Positions 17,473 to 25,936 of a stretch of 64,000 nt of DNA are shown piece by piece (the stretch's first letter is position 1; each line of letters begins with the position of its first letter). The stretch is from Kibdelosporangium philippinense (GTDB taxonomy: Bacteria; Actinomycetota; Actinomycetes; Mycobacteriales; Pseudonocardiaceae), in NCBI RefSeq assembly GCF_021390435.2, contig NZ_JAJVCN010000002.1, positions 2,108,001-2,172,000 on the forward strand, given 5' to 3'. The notes under the pieces were generated by a model. That model ran no database searches. It was not told the origin of the DNA and was given only the letters and a program-made list of their open reading frames with translations. The position numbers and the translations under genes are program-made.

Positions 17473-17497
17473 ATCGCCGCTGCGTCGACGCTGTCAA
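17470..17497 (-). promoter_or_regulatory. Promoter of dehydrogenase-tetR operon, probably leaderless
   Basis: On the minus strand a perfect TTGACA (-35, at 17492-17497) is followed after 16 bases by GATACT (-10, at 17470-17475). The GTG start codon begins at 17463, only 6 bases beyond the -10 box, which is where transcription itself should start. This predicts a leaderless message, consistent with the absence of any Shine-Dalgarno sequence. Confidence 0.65.
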
Positions 17498-17560
17498 GAA
17501 GGGTGGTTCTCGGTCAAGGGTTGACACGACCGGGTGATGGTGGTCACTGTGTGCGGAATA

Positions 17561-17578
17561 ACTGACTGACCGACCAGT
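17561..17578. promoter_or_regulatory. Operator-like site 2 before the permease gene
   Basis: ACTGACTGACCGACCAGT is an 18-base imperfect palindrome within longer inverted TAACTG/CAGTTA arms (17559-17580). It lies immediately upstream of the GGAGG ribosome site of the permease gene (ATG 17592). A TTGACA hexamer at 17521-17526 could be the -35 box of this gene, but no convincing -10 is seen. The site is the second of three matching operators in the cluster. Confidence 0.7.
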
Positions 17579-18656
17579 TATGGAGGTCGCCATGGACACA
17601 CTCGGCGCAGGGTGGCACGAACAACGCTCGCGGTTGCGTAAGTCGTTGCGCCGAGTAGACGTGGTTTTCTTCCTGCTGTGCACGCTCGTCGGTCTTGACA
17701 CCATCGGCAGCGTCGCATCGAAAGGGCCACAAGGACTGACCTGGATGGTCATCCTCGCGATCGTGTTCTTCCTGCCCTACGGCCTGCTGGTCGCCGAGCT
17801 CGGCACGGCATTCCCGGTCGAGGGCGGCCCGTACGTGTGGACGAAGCTCGCCTTCGGGCGCCGCGTCGCCGGCATCAACCAAGTGCTGTACTGGCTGACC
17901 AATCCGGTGTGGGTCGGCGGAAGCCTGACGGTCATCGCGCTTGCCACCTTCGAGACATTCTTCGCCGACCTCGGGCAGGTCGGCACGTATGTCGTCGGCC
18001 TGATCTTCATCTGGTTCGGCGTGCTCGCGGTCGCCACGTCCTTGCGGGTCGGCAAATGGGTGCCGACAGCGGGAGCCATCGCCCGGATTGTCCTTCTTGG
18101 ATTCTTCACGGTGTCGGTCGTCGTCTACGGCATCGAGAACGGCGTGCAACCCTTGACCGCCAGCGGTTTCACGCCGAGTTACGTCGGATTCATCGCACTG
18201 GTGCCGTTCGTGATCTACAACTACGTCGGTTTCGAACTGCCGTCCACCGCGACCGAGGAGATGCGGGATCCGCGACGGACCGTGCCATTCGCCATCCTCA
18301 GGTCGGGGTTGGGCGCTGTTTTGCTTTACGGTGGACCGATTCTGGGGATCCTGCTGGTAGTTCCCGCCGACCGGATCGGCAGCCTGTCCGGGTTCATCGA
18401 CGCCTGCAAGATGGTGCTGACCGTGTACGGCGGCTCCATCGACCCATCGGGAACCGTCACGCTTACCGGTGCGGGGCAGGTGTTCGGGACGATCTGCGCC
18501 GCAGGCTTGATCATCGGTTTGCTCACCAGTGGCGTCGGATGGGCGATCGGCGCGCACCGAGCGCAGGCGGTGGCGTGTGCGGACGGTGCAGGTCCGCGTT
18601 GGTTAGGGGAGATTTCCGCAAAGCGGGGCACCCCGATCCGGGTGAACATCCTGTCA

Positions 18657-19593
18657 GAGGGCATCTGATCTTAGTTAGGCAAGAATGTCTGCTTTGGGTG
18701 GATCGTTTCGCCAGGTTTGGGTGGATTCCCCGGTCAGGGTGCGGCTCATTATGTTAGTCATCGCCCAGTGGACCATCGTGCGCGACCGCTGGGGCAGGGC
18801 TTCGTAGTCGCGCGCGAGTCGGCGGTGTTGCATCAGCCAGCCCAGACTGCGCTCCACTACCCACCGCCGGGGCAACACGTGGAATCCCTTGGCAGAAGGG
18901 CGTTTGACGACCTCAACCCGGATACCCCGCTGGGCTCCATGACGGATGACTGTGTTGTTGTAGCCACCGTCCACCCATGCCGCCGACACGGTCGGATGCG
19001 CAGCGGCGAGATGATCGAGAACCTGTTGCCCGCCAGCGGAATCCTGCACCGACGCCGCGGTCACGATTACCGCCAGCAGCAGGCCGAGCACATCGGTGGC
19101 GATGTGCCGTTTGCGGCCCTTGATCTTCTTGCCCGCGTCGATACCCTGACTGGATTCGCTGACATTGCAGGAGGTTTTCACGCTCTGCGAGTCGATGATC
19201 GCCGCCGTCGGGGCAGCAGCGCGGCCTTTCGCGACGCGGACTTGGTCACGCAACAGGTCATGCAGCGTTTCCGTTGTGCCATCGGCTTCCCACTTGGCGT
19301 AGTAGTCATAAACCGTCTTGCAGGGCGGGAAGTCGTGCGGCAGATACTCCCAGGCGATCCCGGTCCGGCACACGTACAGGATCGCGTTCACGATCTCCCG
19401 CAAGTCATGCACGCGCATCACGGTTCCCGGCCCACGCCGGGCAGCACGCCACGCCGTCAGCGTTGGCTCGATCAACGCCCAGCGAGCATCGGACAAGTCG
19501 CTGCGGTACGCACGCCGGGACCCCACAAGTTGATCAAGGTATCAGCCGTCACCCGACACAGACATATCGCCCCAACCAAGATCAGATGCCCTC
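18657..19593 (-). mobile_element. IS5-family insertion sequence, copy 1 (937 bp)
   Basis: The terminal inverted repeat GAGGGCATCTGATCTTAG is matched at the other end by GAGGGCATCTGATCTTGG. A 3-base duplication TCA flanks it (18654-18656 and 19594-19596), the TNA type of target seen with IS1031-like members of the IS5 family. The element has the same length and transposase as the copies at 42117 and 43057. It disrupts the permease gene. Confidence 0.93.
18675..19526 (-). CDS. IS5-family transposase (copy 1)
   Basis: An intact 283-residue DDE transposase. An N-terminal DUF4096-type domain (YRSDLSDARWALIEPTL, then YVCRTGIAWEYLPHDFPP) precedes the catalytic core with aspartates in AAIIDSQSVKTS and AAWVDGGYNN and the glutamate in RRWVVERSLGWLMQHRR. 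The protein is identical in sequence to the ones encoded at 42135-42986 and 43075-43926, which implies recent transposition. It starts with GTG and is read opposite to the permease it interrupts. Confidence 0.93.
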   Translation of the reverse strand: MGSRRAYRSDLSDARWALIEPTLTAWRAARRGPGTVMRVHDLREIVNAILYVCRTGIAWEYLPHDFPPCKTVYDYYAKWEADGTTETLHDLLRDQVRVAKGRAAAPTAAIIDSQSVKTSCNVSESSQGIDAGKKIKGRKRHIATDVLGLLLAVIVTAASVQDSAGGQQVLDHLAAAHPTVSAAWVDGGYNNTVIRHGAQRGIRVEVVKRPSAKGFHVLPRRWVVERSLGWLMQHRRLARDYEALPQRSRTMVHWAMTNIMSRTLTGESTQTWRNDPPKADILA

Positions 19594-20193
19594 TCAGGTG
19601 TCCTGGCATCGGTGACCATGGTGCTCGCACTGAGCCTCACCGGCGGTTCGTCGGAGAAGTACTTCGCGGCGGGACTTGGCCTGACCATCTCGATGACGTT
19701 CATCTCCTATGTGGTCACATTCCCCTCCCTGTTGGTGCTGCGCAAGAAGCTGCCCGATGTTCCTCGCCCGTTCCGCGTCCCTGGCGGATGGGGCACGGCG
19801 ACAGTCGTGACGATGCTGCCGACTCTTCTTGTCGCATTCACCGTCGCCACATTGATTTGGCCAGGACTCGGTGTCGGCTGGTTCGGCACAGAGGGAAACC
19901 CCGATGACTCCTTGCCGACCGCGTTCGCAGGCGAACGTCTTTCGTACACACTCAGCCAGCTCATTCCACTAGGCGTCGCGCTCGCCATCGGTGTTCTGTT
20001 CGTACTGTGGGGGCGCCGACAGACCAAGACCCAGGATCTGGTCGGCGAGCTCCTGCCGACCCGCTGATCGTGGTCCGAGTTTGGCGCACTGAGTGAGCCA
20101 CGGCGCTGACCAGCGAAAGAACATGGTGGCGCATGGGCAGCGTACGCAATACGGTCGTTCTCGGCGCGAGGCCGTGGCGAACGGGGGACTCTC

Positions 20194-20940
20194 ATGCTTG
20201 TACTGGCCCACGTGAGCGACATCCATATCGACAGCGAACCGCGAAGCATCGAGCGCGCCGCCCGAGTCTTCGACTACCTCAAAGGGCTGCCCGGCGAGAT
20301 CGACGCGATCCTGGTGACTGGCGATCTCGCGGACCATGGACTGGCCGAAGAGTACGAGACAGTCGCCAAGTTGTTCTCGGGGCCACGAACGCTCTTGCAT
20401 TGCCCGGGTAACCACGACTCACGCGGCCCATACCGCGAAATTCTGCTCGGCGAGAGCGCCAGCGACGAGCCAATCAACCGGGTGCACCGGGTCGGCGATG
20501 CTGTGTTCGCCATGTGCGACTCCAGCATTCCTGGCCGTTCGGACGGATTCCTCGCAGAGGAAACACTGACCTGGCTGGAGACTGTGCTCATCGAAGCCGA
20601 TGACACCCCGGTGTTCGTGTGCTTCCACCACCCGCCAGTGGTGCTGCACGTGCCATTCGTCGACGGCATCAAGCAACACGGCGAAGAACGACTAGCTGCC
20701 TTGATCATGCGGTATCCCAACGTCGTCGCGGTTCTCTGTGGACACGCGCACACCGGCGCGACCACCACGTTCACAGGATTGCCGCTGCTCGTCGCGCCAG
20801 GTGTCGTGTCGACCCTGATGCTGCCATGGGAGACCGACAAGATCGTCGATCTCGATGCGCCGCCCTCGATCGCCTTCCACATCCTCGATGACGATCACCG
20901 GCTCACCACGCACTATCGCGTGATCTCACCAAGGCTTTAG
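20194..20940 (+). CDS. Metallophosphoesterase, cyclic-nucleotide phosphodiesterase-like
   Basis: A 248-residue calcineurin-like phosphoesterase with a dinuclear metal site. All five family motifs are in order: SDIHI (residue ~9), GDLADH (~43), GNHDSRG (~72), FHHPP (~148) and GHAH (~186). The spacing and length fit class III cyclic-nucleotide phosphodiesterases of the CpdA type, but the group also includes other phosphodiesterases. There is no signal peptide, so it is cytoplasmic. It lies just downstream of the broken permease gene and may once have shared its transcript; I see no direct metabolic link. Its 3' end overlaps the convergent kinase gene by 15 bases. Confidence 0.87.
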   Translation: MLVLAHVSDIHIDSEPRSIERAARVFDYLKGLPGEIDAILVTGDLADHGLAEEYETVAKLFSGPRTLLHCPGNHDSRGPYREILLGESASDEPINRVHRVGDAVFAMCDSSIPGRSDGFLAEETLTWLETVLIEADDTPVFVCFHHPPVVLHVPFVDGIKQHGEERLAALIMRYPNVVAVLCGHAHTGATTTFTGLPLLVAPGVVSTLMLPWETDKIVDLDAPPSIAFHILDDDHRLTTHYRVISPRL

Positions 20941-22773
20941 TGGCAGCACAGCTTCAACGGTTCCGCCATCCGGGCCAGGCCGGGCTTCGCAGCGGCCACC
21001 GACCTCCGCCGCACGTTCGGACATCGAGGCCATTCCGACGCCCGGTGACCAGCCGTTCGGGCCAGGCCTGCCGTCGTCTCGCACGAGAATGTGAAGCTCC
21101 TCGCCGACAGTGATCCGCACCCGGACGTTTTCGGCACCTGAATGCTTGGCCGCGTTGTTGAGAGCCTCCGCGCTGATCCGGTAGGCGGCGACCTCGACGG
21201 CTGCGGGCAGCTCCGGCATGTCAGACGGCGCGTCGACGCTGACCGTCAACGGACGCCCGCCTTCCTGATAAGACAGCCGCTCCGCCTCCCGGTGCAGTGC
21301 GCCGACCAGCCCGAGCTCGTCCAACGCGGGTGGCCGGAGCCCTTCGACCAGGCGGCGGATCTCGATGATCGCGTCGCCGATGTCGCCACGCAGGCGCACC
21401 AGGAGGTCCACCGCGGTATCCGGGTCTGACCGAGCCAGGTTCCTGGCGGCGTCCGTCGCGTACGCGACGCCGCTCAACGTCGGTCCTAGCCCGTCGTGCA
21501 GGTCGCGACGCAGGCGGCGCCGTTCTTCCTCGCGCGCGGCGACAATCCGCTCGCGTGACTGCTGAAGTTCCTCGGACAGCATCGTCGCCCGCAGCGCGAC
21601 GCCGAGCGGAATCGCCAGGACGGACAGTACGTGCATGTCCTGGCCACCCAACCGGTTCTGGCCTGGACGGACACCAATGACAAGTTCGCCGCTCGCCGCC
21701 CCCGACGCTGCCAACGGAACCACTTCCAGCACGCTGGCCGCGGACCCAGACGCCGCGACTTCCCGGCCCTGCAACCTGAATGCCACATACGGAAGCTGCA
21801 ACGCATCGCGGACGGCAGTGAGCAGGTCGTCCAACGAGCCCATTTCGGCGTCTAGACGTGCACTCAGCTGGCTCAACGCTCGAACAGGGTCACGACGGTG
21901 TCCATAGAGCGCGCGGTCGAGTACCCGCTGCAGCCGGACCCTGACCGGGTTGAACAACAAAGCCACGGCGACAGCGACGAGCGCCGCCGCACCCAGGTGA
22001 GTCTCAAGGTTCAAGTCCTGGCCGAGAAACAAGACCAAGCCGGAGTAGATCGCGATCACGCCGACGGACAGCAGCAGATAGAGCATGCCCCGGGAAACCA
22101 GAAGCCGGACATCCAGCAACCGGTACCGCAGGATCGCGACCGAGATGGCCACAGGGAGCAGCATGGATGTCAGGAGCAGGAGGCCAGGGCCGAGCCGCAC
22201 CAGCCACGGCAGGAATGCCCACGCGTTCGCGATCACCGCGAGCACAAGCCACAGCAGTTGCCGACGCAGCACCTCGTCGCCGCGGTGATAACGCAGCACC
22301 AACGACGCCGAGACGGCGACGTTCAAACCCAACCAGGTGATTCTGGCCGCAGGCCAACCAATGATGACGAACGGCGTGGCCGCGACAAGCGCCCACGCAA
22401 GCACCGCCCACCACGGCCCTGGCAATCGCCCAGTAGGGAACACCAGCAGCGCCAGCGGCAGTATCAGGGCAGCGGACAAGATCCACGCCTGCTGCCCGAC
22501 GACGTCGCCGAGCGGGAGTGCGAGCGCACTGGCTGTCTGGGCCCAGCTGGCCGTCAGCAACAACCACCCGATCGGGTTCGTTGGCCGTTGCGCGGAGAGC
22601 AGAGCACCACACACTGACAAGGCGATACCCATGGTCGTGTTGGCGGCGACCGGTTGCCAACTCGTCCCTTCCGCTGCGGCCAAGACCAGAGCGACCGAGA
22701 TTCCCGCGACGGCGACCGCGAACATCCCCCAAGCCAGGCTGGTCGTCAAGCGGTGTACGGAAGGGGGCACCAC
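20926..22773 (-). CDS. Membrane histidine kinase, NarL/LiaS class
   Basis: A sensor kinase of about 615 residues. The N-terminal half carries roughly nine or ten hydrophobic segments (MFAVAVAGISVALVLAAAEG onward), then a GAF-like linker, a HisKA_3 domain with the phosphorylated histidine in RRLRRDLHDGLGPTLSGV, and a HATPase domain (ALNNAAKHSGAENVRVRI, DDGRPGPNGWSPGVGM). I chose GTG 22773 (GGAG 6 bases upstream, directly before the first hydrophobic segment); a longer frame reaches 22944 but would extend to the divergent lipoprotein start. The response regulator at 25068-25724 is the probable partner although two genes lie between them. A role in envelope sensing is suggested only by the membrane domain. 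Confidence 0.85.
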   Translation of the reverse strand: MVPPSVHRLTTSLAWGMFAVAVAGISVALVLAAAEGTSWQPVAANTTMGIALSVCGALLSAQRPTNPIGWLLLTASWAQTASALALPLGDVVGQQAWILSAALILPLALLVFPTGRLPGPWWAVLAWALVAATPFVIIGWPAARITWLGLNVAVSASLVLRYHRGDEVLRRQLLWLVLAVIANAWAFLPWLVRLGPGLLLLTSMLLPVAISVAILRYRLLDVRLLVSRGMLYLLLSVGVIAIYSGLVLFLGQDLNLETHLGAAALVAVAVALLFNPVRVRLQRVLDRALYGHRRDPVRALSQLSARLDAEMGSLDDLLTAVRDALQLPYVAFRLQGREVAASGSAASVLEVVPLAASGAASGELVIGVRPGQNRLGGQDMHVLSVLAIPLGVALRATMLSEELQQSRERIVAAREEERRRLRRDLHDGLGPTLSGVAYATDAARNLARSDPDTAVDLLVRLRGDIGDAIIEIRRLVEGLRPPALDELGLVGALHREAERLSYQEGGRPLTVSVDAPSDMPELPAAVEVAAYRISAEALNNAAKHSGAENVRVRITVGEELHILVRDDGRPGPNGWSPGVGMASMSERAAEVGGRCEARPGPDGGTVEAVLPLKPW

Positions 22774-22944
22774 GTAATACTCCGTCGTCTCGGCCGATTT
22801 GTCCTGGGATCGGCGTCCCGATCTCGTCCGGACAGTTTCCCGCCCTTTCCCGGGCCCGACCCCTGCCGTTTGGGTGTCCGGATGCTCCAGAGTTGTCGTT
22901 GTCGGGGACACGGCGCAGACACCTTGCCACGGAGGACTAAGCAC

Positions 22945-23736
22945 ATGCGTACACGAGTCGGCGTCATTGTCGCAGCCGCGTTGTGTGTGCTCGGTCTCGC
23001 AGGTTGTGGAACGGCGGCAGTGCCTGGCAGCCCGCTATCCGCTGGTGCCGCGGGGCAACCGGTCAACGCTGATCCGAAAGCACTGATCGCCAACGCCGCG
23101 AAGACTACGCGAGACGAGCTCAGCTGCAAGGTCGAGGCGAAGCTGGAGTTCAAGGGACAGAGCGGACTTGGCGGCTGGACCAGCACGGGCGCGTTCGACT
23201 TCAAGAGCAAGCGTTCCAAGGTCGAGTCCGTGATGGACATGGGCGGCAAGAAGATGACGATGAACATCCTCTCCGACGGAGACGCCCTTTACATGCGGAC
23301 AGCCACGGAGGGCGGCCCGGCGCCGAGGTGGTCCAAGACCGACTTGAAGCAGCTGGAAGCCTCGTTGGGGCAACTGGGCGGTGGAACCAAAGGCGGGGGT
23401 GTCAGCGGCGACCCGATGAGGTTCATCGACGAGATCAAGGAGATTGCGGACGTCACTCCGGATGGCACAGAGAACGTGCGTGGCGTGGCCACAACCCGCT
23501 ACAACGTGACCGTCGATCCGGCCAAGATCCCCGCCGATGACATGGACACGTCCGGTATTCCCGCCGACGCGTCCAGCGCCATGAAGCTTTTCGTCGACAG
23601 CAAGGGAAGGCTCGCCAGGTTCTGGATGTCGATGTCCGGTGACGGCGAGGGCGGATCGATGACTTGGGACTTCTACGACTACGGGGTTCCGGTGAAGATC
23701 GACATTCCCGCACCGACCGAGGTCGACGGCAACTGA
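22945..23736 (+). CDS. LppX/LprG-like lipoprotein
   Basis: A 263-residue exported lipoprotein. The signal peptide ends in the lipobox LAGC with C21 as the lipidated residue. The mature part contains NAAKTTRDELSCKVEAKLEF, a G-rich segment (GQLGGGTKGGGVSGD) and alternating beta strands that resemble LolA/LppX-type lipid-binding folds; similarity is only at the level of pattern. GGAGG precedes the ATG by 9 bases, and a strong terminator follows at 23787-23819. It is divergent from the sensor kinase (about 170 bases between starts), a common arrangement for a kinase and a surface protein it monitors or controls, which is inference. Confidence 0.75.
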   Translation: MRTRVGVIVAAALCVLGLAGCGTAAVPGSPLSAGAAGQPVNADPKALIANAAKTTRDELSCKVEAKLEFKGQSGLGGWTSTGAFDFKSKRSKVESVMDMGGKKMTMNILSDGDALYMRTATEGGPAPRWSKTDLKQLEASLGQLGGGTKGGGVSGDPMRFIDEIKEIADVTPDGTENVRGVATTRYNVTVDPAKIPADDMDTSGIPADASSAMKLFVDSKGRLARFWMSMSGDGEGGSMTWDFYDYGVPVKIDIPAPTEVDGN

Positions 23737-23786
23737 ACCACAGACTGCCGATTGCCGTCCCCCCCCCAGCCGGCGATCGGACAGAG

Positions 23787-23819
23787 AATCACCCCGCCCC
23801 GTCCTTGGGCGGGGTGATT
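23787..23819 (+). terminator. Rho-independent terminator after lipoprotein gene
   Basis: AATCACCCCGCCC and GGGCGGGGTGATT form a perfect 13-bp stem around a 7-base loop, followed by a short T run (TTT). It lies 50 bases after the lipoprotein stop and should end that transcript. Confidence 0.88.
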
Positions 23820-23913
23820 TTCCATGCGCTGAACAGGGAAACAACAAGCGAACAGTCAAGCCGAGCACCAATGAAACCCAAAACTGTCAGACCCCCGCGC
23901 TACTGTCGCGCAC

Positions 23914-25071
23914 ATGGAACAAACCAAGCCCGATACCAGGGCAATAGCATCGATTCACGTTGCCGAGCAACAGATCGCCCGCTGGCACGCCGCGCAGATC
24001 CGCGACTTCGCGAGGTTCGTGGAGTGCAGGCCGCCTGGCCGTCCAGGCATCAAACTCGCTGACGGCGCACCGGAAGAGGTCGCCGCTGCCCTGAACATGT
24101 CGATAAGGACTGCCATCAACCGAATACTCGAAGCCGACTACATAGTTCGTCGACTACCCGCGACGCTCAACGCCTTGGAACAAGGCATCATTGACTTCGC
24201 ACGAACACGCGCGACTTGTCAGGTCACCAGAGGACTGTCCGATGAGGACGCTCTGAAGGTGGAGAATGCCGTGCTCGCCTATGGGCCACATGCGACTTAT
24301 CAGGAGTATCGCCGCGCGCTACGGCGTCAGGCGATGAAGGTCGACCCTGAAGCCGCCGAACGAAAACGAAAACAAAAACAGGAACAGCGCGACGTGGTGA
24401 CACGTAAGGCCGAGGACGGCTCGGCCAAGATCGTCGCGACGTTGCTGGCCAGCGAAGCGGAAAGTATGTACGACGTCTTGAATCACTTTGCTCACAAGGC
24501 AAAGAGTCCCGACGACACTCGAACGCTCGCTCAACGAAGGGCCGACGTGCTACTCGATCTCATCGTCGGCAAGCACATGCAACGAGTACGGGCCAATATC
24601 AACGTCACCGTGCCGCTGACCACCTTGATCGGATTGAACAACCAACCGGGTGAACTTTCCGAGTACGGCCCCATCACCGCAGAGCAATGCCGTGCTCTCG
24701 CCAAGAACGGTGTCCTCAGGCGACTGATCACCGATGACTTCGGCAAAGTGCTGGATGTCAGCCCGTATCGCTACGCGTCTCAGGGACTTGCCGAGCGAAT
24801 CAAGATGCGGGACCGCACCTGCCGACAGCCCGGCTGTCGTGTGCCCGGACGAAAGTGCGATGTGTACACGCTGTCGAAGAAGAAAGACGGTCGTCGAAGG
24901 CGCCTTCGAGAACAAGACTATCTATTGCTCTGCAAGCGACACAGGTTGATGTACGCGCGGGCGAAAGGTTGGGTCCTCGCTCAGCCTGAACCCGGTCGCG
25001 TGATCTTTGTGACGCCCACAGAACAGGTACGACAGAACGTGGCGGAGCCATATGAAGAACCTGCTGCTTAG
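23914..25071 (+). CDS. DUF222/HNH-like protein with degenerate HNH site
   Basis: A 385-residue protein of the actinobacterial DUF222 (13E12-type) family. Residues ~50-260 form the helical DUF222 domain (EEVAAALNMSIRTAINRI, QRRADVLLDLIVGKH), and the C-terminal 80 residues line up with the usual HNH nuclease: MRDRTCRQPGCRVPGRKCDV ... LLLCKRHRLMYARAKGW. The zinc-like cysteines are kept, but the normal CDIDH is CDVYT and the normal C.RHH is CKRHR, so the two histidines expected for catalysis are absent. A highly charged segment (ERKRKQKQEQRD) lies near residue 150. Start ATG 23914 has no clear ribosome site. The family's role is poorly known; nuclease activity is doubtful here. Confidence 0.8.
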   Translation: MEQTKPDTRAIASIHVAEQQIARWHAAQIRDFARFVECRPPGRPGIKLADGAPEEVAAALNMSIRTAINRILEADYIVRRLPATLNALEQGIIDFARTRATCQVTRGLSDEDALKVENAVLAYGPHATYQEYRRALRRQAMKVDPEAAERKRKQKQEQRDVVTRKAEDGSAKIVATLLASEAESMYDVLNHFAHKAKSPDDTRTLAQRRADVLLDLIVGKHMQRVRANINVTVPLTTLIGLNNQPGELSEYGPITAEQCRALAKNGVLRRLITDDFGKVLDVSPYRYASQGLAERIKMRDRTCRQPGCRVPGRKCDVYTLSKKKDGRRRRLREQDYLLLCKRHRLMYARAKGWVLAQPEPGRVIFVTPTEQVRQNVAEPYEEPAA

Positions 25072-25724
25072 CGGCCCAAGCCTGCTTCCCTTGCCCGCAC
25101 GATCGCCGCTGCCCGGTCCACGACCCTCAGCTTGGCGAAGATCGCCGAGATGTGGTTGCTTACGGTCTTAGGCGCCAAGTGCAGTTGCCGGGCGATCACG
25201 GCGTTGCCGAGTCCTGCTGCCACTAGGTCGAGGACCTCGCGCTCGCGTGCGGTTAAGTCAGGGAACGGTTCAGCAGTCCGTGGTGTGGCGAGCAGATCCA
25301 GAACTCGGTGCGCCACGTTCTGACCGAAGATGGCCTCGCCCGCCGCGACACCGCGTACTGCACGGACAATGTCCTCCTGGCCAGCGCCTTTGAGGATGTA
25401 ACCCCTGACGCCCGCGCGCATCGCCGACACCACCGACTCGTCGTCGTGGAACATCGTGAGCACAAGCACCGCCACCTCGGGGGCGGCTTGCACGACCTCA
25501 CGAGTGGCGGCGATTCCGTTCAAGTCAGGCATCTGGAGGTCGACGAGCAACACATCCGGCCGGTGTTTCACCGTCTCGTCAACGGCCTCGCGGCCGTTGG
25601 TCGCCTCGGCGACAACCGTGATCCCTTTGACGGAGGAGAGCAATGCCATCAACCCGCCACGAACTACCGGGTGGTCGTCCGCGAGGACGACTGTCAGTTC
25701 TTTCTCCGGTGGCAGCGATGTCAT
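25068..25724 (-). CDS. NarL/LuxR-type response regulator
   Basis: A 218-residue response regulator. The receiver domain has VVLADDHPVVRGG, the phosphorylated aspartate in DVLLVDLQMPDLNG and the lysine in GYILKGAGQ. A LuxR DNA-binding domain follows (LTAREREVLDLVAAGLGNAV, then PKTVSNHISAIFAKLRV). ATG 25724 starts MTSLPPEKEL just before the receiver; the longer frame to 25841 is not conserved in style. It matches in class the LiaS/NarL-type kinase at 20926-22773 on the same strand and is the likely partner. Its 3' end overlaps the convergent HNH-like gene by 4 bases. Confidence 0.9.
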   Translation of the reverse strand: MTSLPPEKELTVVLADDHPVVRGGLMALLSSVKGITVVAEATNGREAVDETVKHRPDVLLVDLQMPDLNGIAATREVVQAAPEVAVLVLTMFHDDESVVSAMRAGVRGYILKGAGQEDIVRAVRGVAAGEAIFGQNVAHRVLDLLATPRTAEPFPDLTAREREVLDLVAAGLGNAVIARQLHLAPKTVSNHISAIFAKLRVVDRAAAIVRAREAGLGR

Positions 25725-25848
25725 GGCGTCTCCGTCGCTTTCGGCGGGACTCCGTTCCACACCAAGCGTGTGGTGGGCTGACACGGCCTGCATCCTTGGA
25801 TCGTCTCGCTGGCGGACACCCAAGCAGTAGGGACTACGCACCTATCCC

Positions 25849-25869
25849 GACCGGGAAACCTTCCCGGTC
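25849..25869. other. Stem-loop downstream of methyltransferase gene
   Basis: GACCGGGAA and TTCCCGGTC form a perfect 9-bp stem with a 3-base loop. It lies about 70 bases beyond the stop of the methyltransferase (minus strand) and 125 bases upstream of the response-regulator start. There is no T run on the minus strand, so it may be a weak terminator of the operon or an mRNA end-protecting structure. Confidence 0.5.
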
Positions 25870-25936
25870 GCGGTCTAGATCCGCTGGAGGTCCGTCTGAG
25901 ATTCGAGACTGCCGACACTGGTGTGTTCCTCCGGAT

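Larger units (their letters stand above)
17592..20067 (+). pseudogene. APC-family amino-acid permease, split by IS5-family element
   Basis: Amino-acid/polyamine permease with about 12 hydrophobic segments. The N-terminal part (17592-18656, 355 codons) includes VVFFLLCTLVGLDTIGSVAS and VPFVIYNYVGFELPSTATEE, an amphipathic signature typical of the APC superfamily. The IS copy at 18657-19593 interrupts it; after removing the IS and one copy of the TCA duplication the frame continues as NILSGVLASVTMVLALSLTG through 20067, giving 511 residues, a normal family length. The start is ATG 17592 with GGAGG in front; an ATG at 17580 is less likely. The gene would have imported the amino acid used by the cluster. 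As it stands the product is truncated after about ten membrane segments and probably inactive. Confidence 0.9.

Noticed and set aside
18717..19907. Plus-strand open frame across the IS5-family element, and its equals at 42177 and 43117
   Set aside because: All three are antisense to the transposase and change only where flanking DNA differs; no recognisable product.
20926..25724. Biosynthetic or phage island around the DUF222/HNH gene
   Set aside because: No integrase, attachment site, or base-composition break is visible; neighbours are ordinary signalling and lipoprotein genes.
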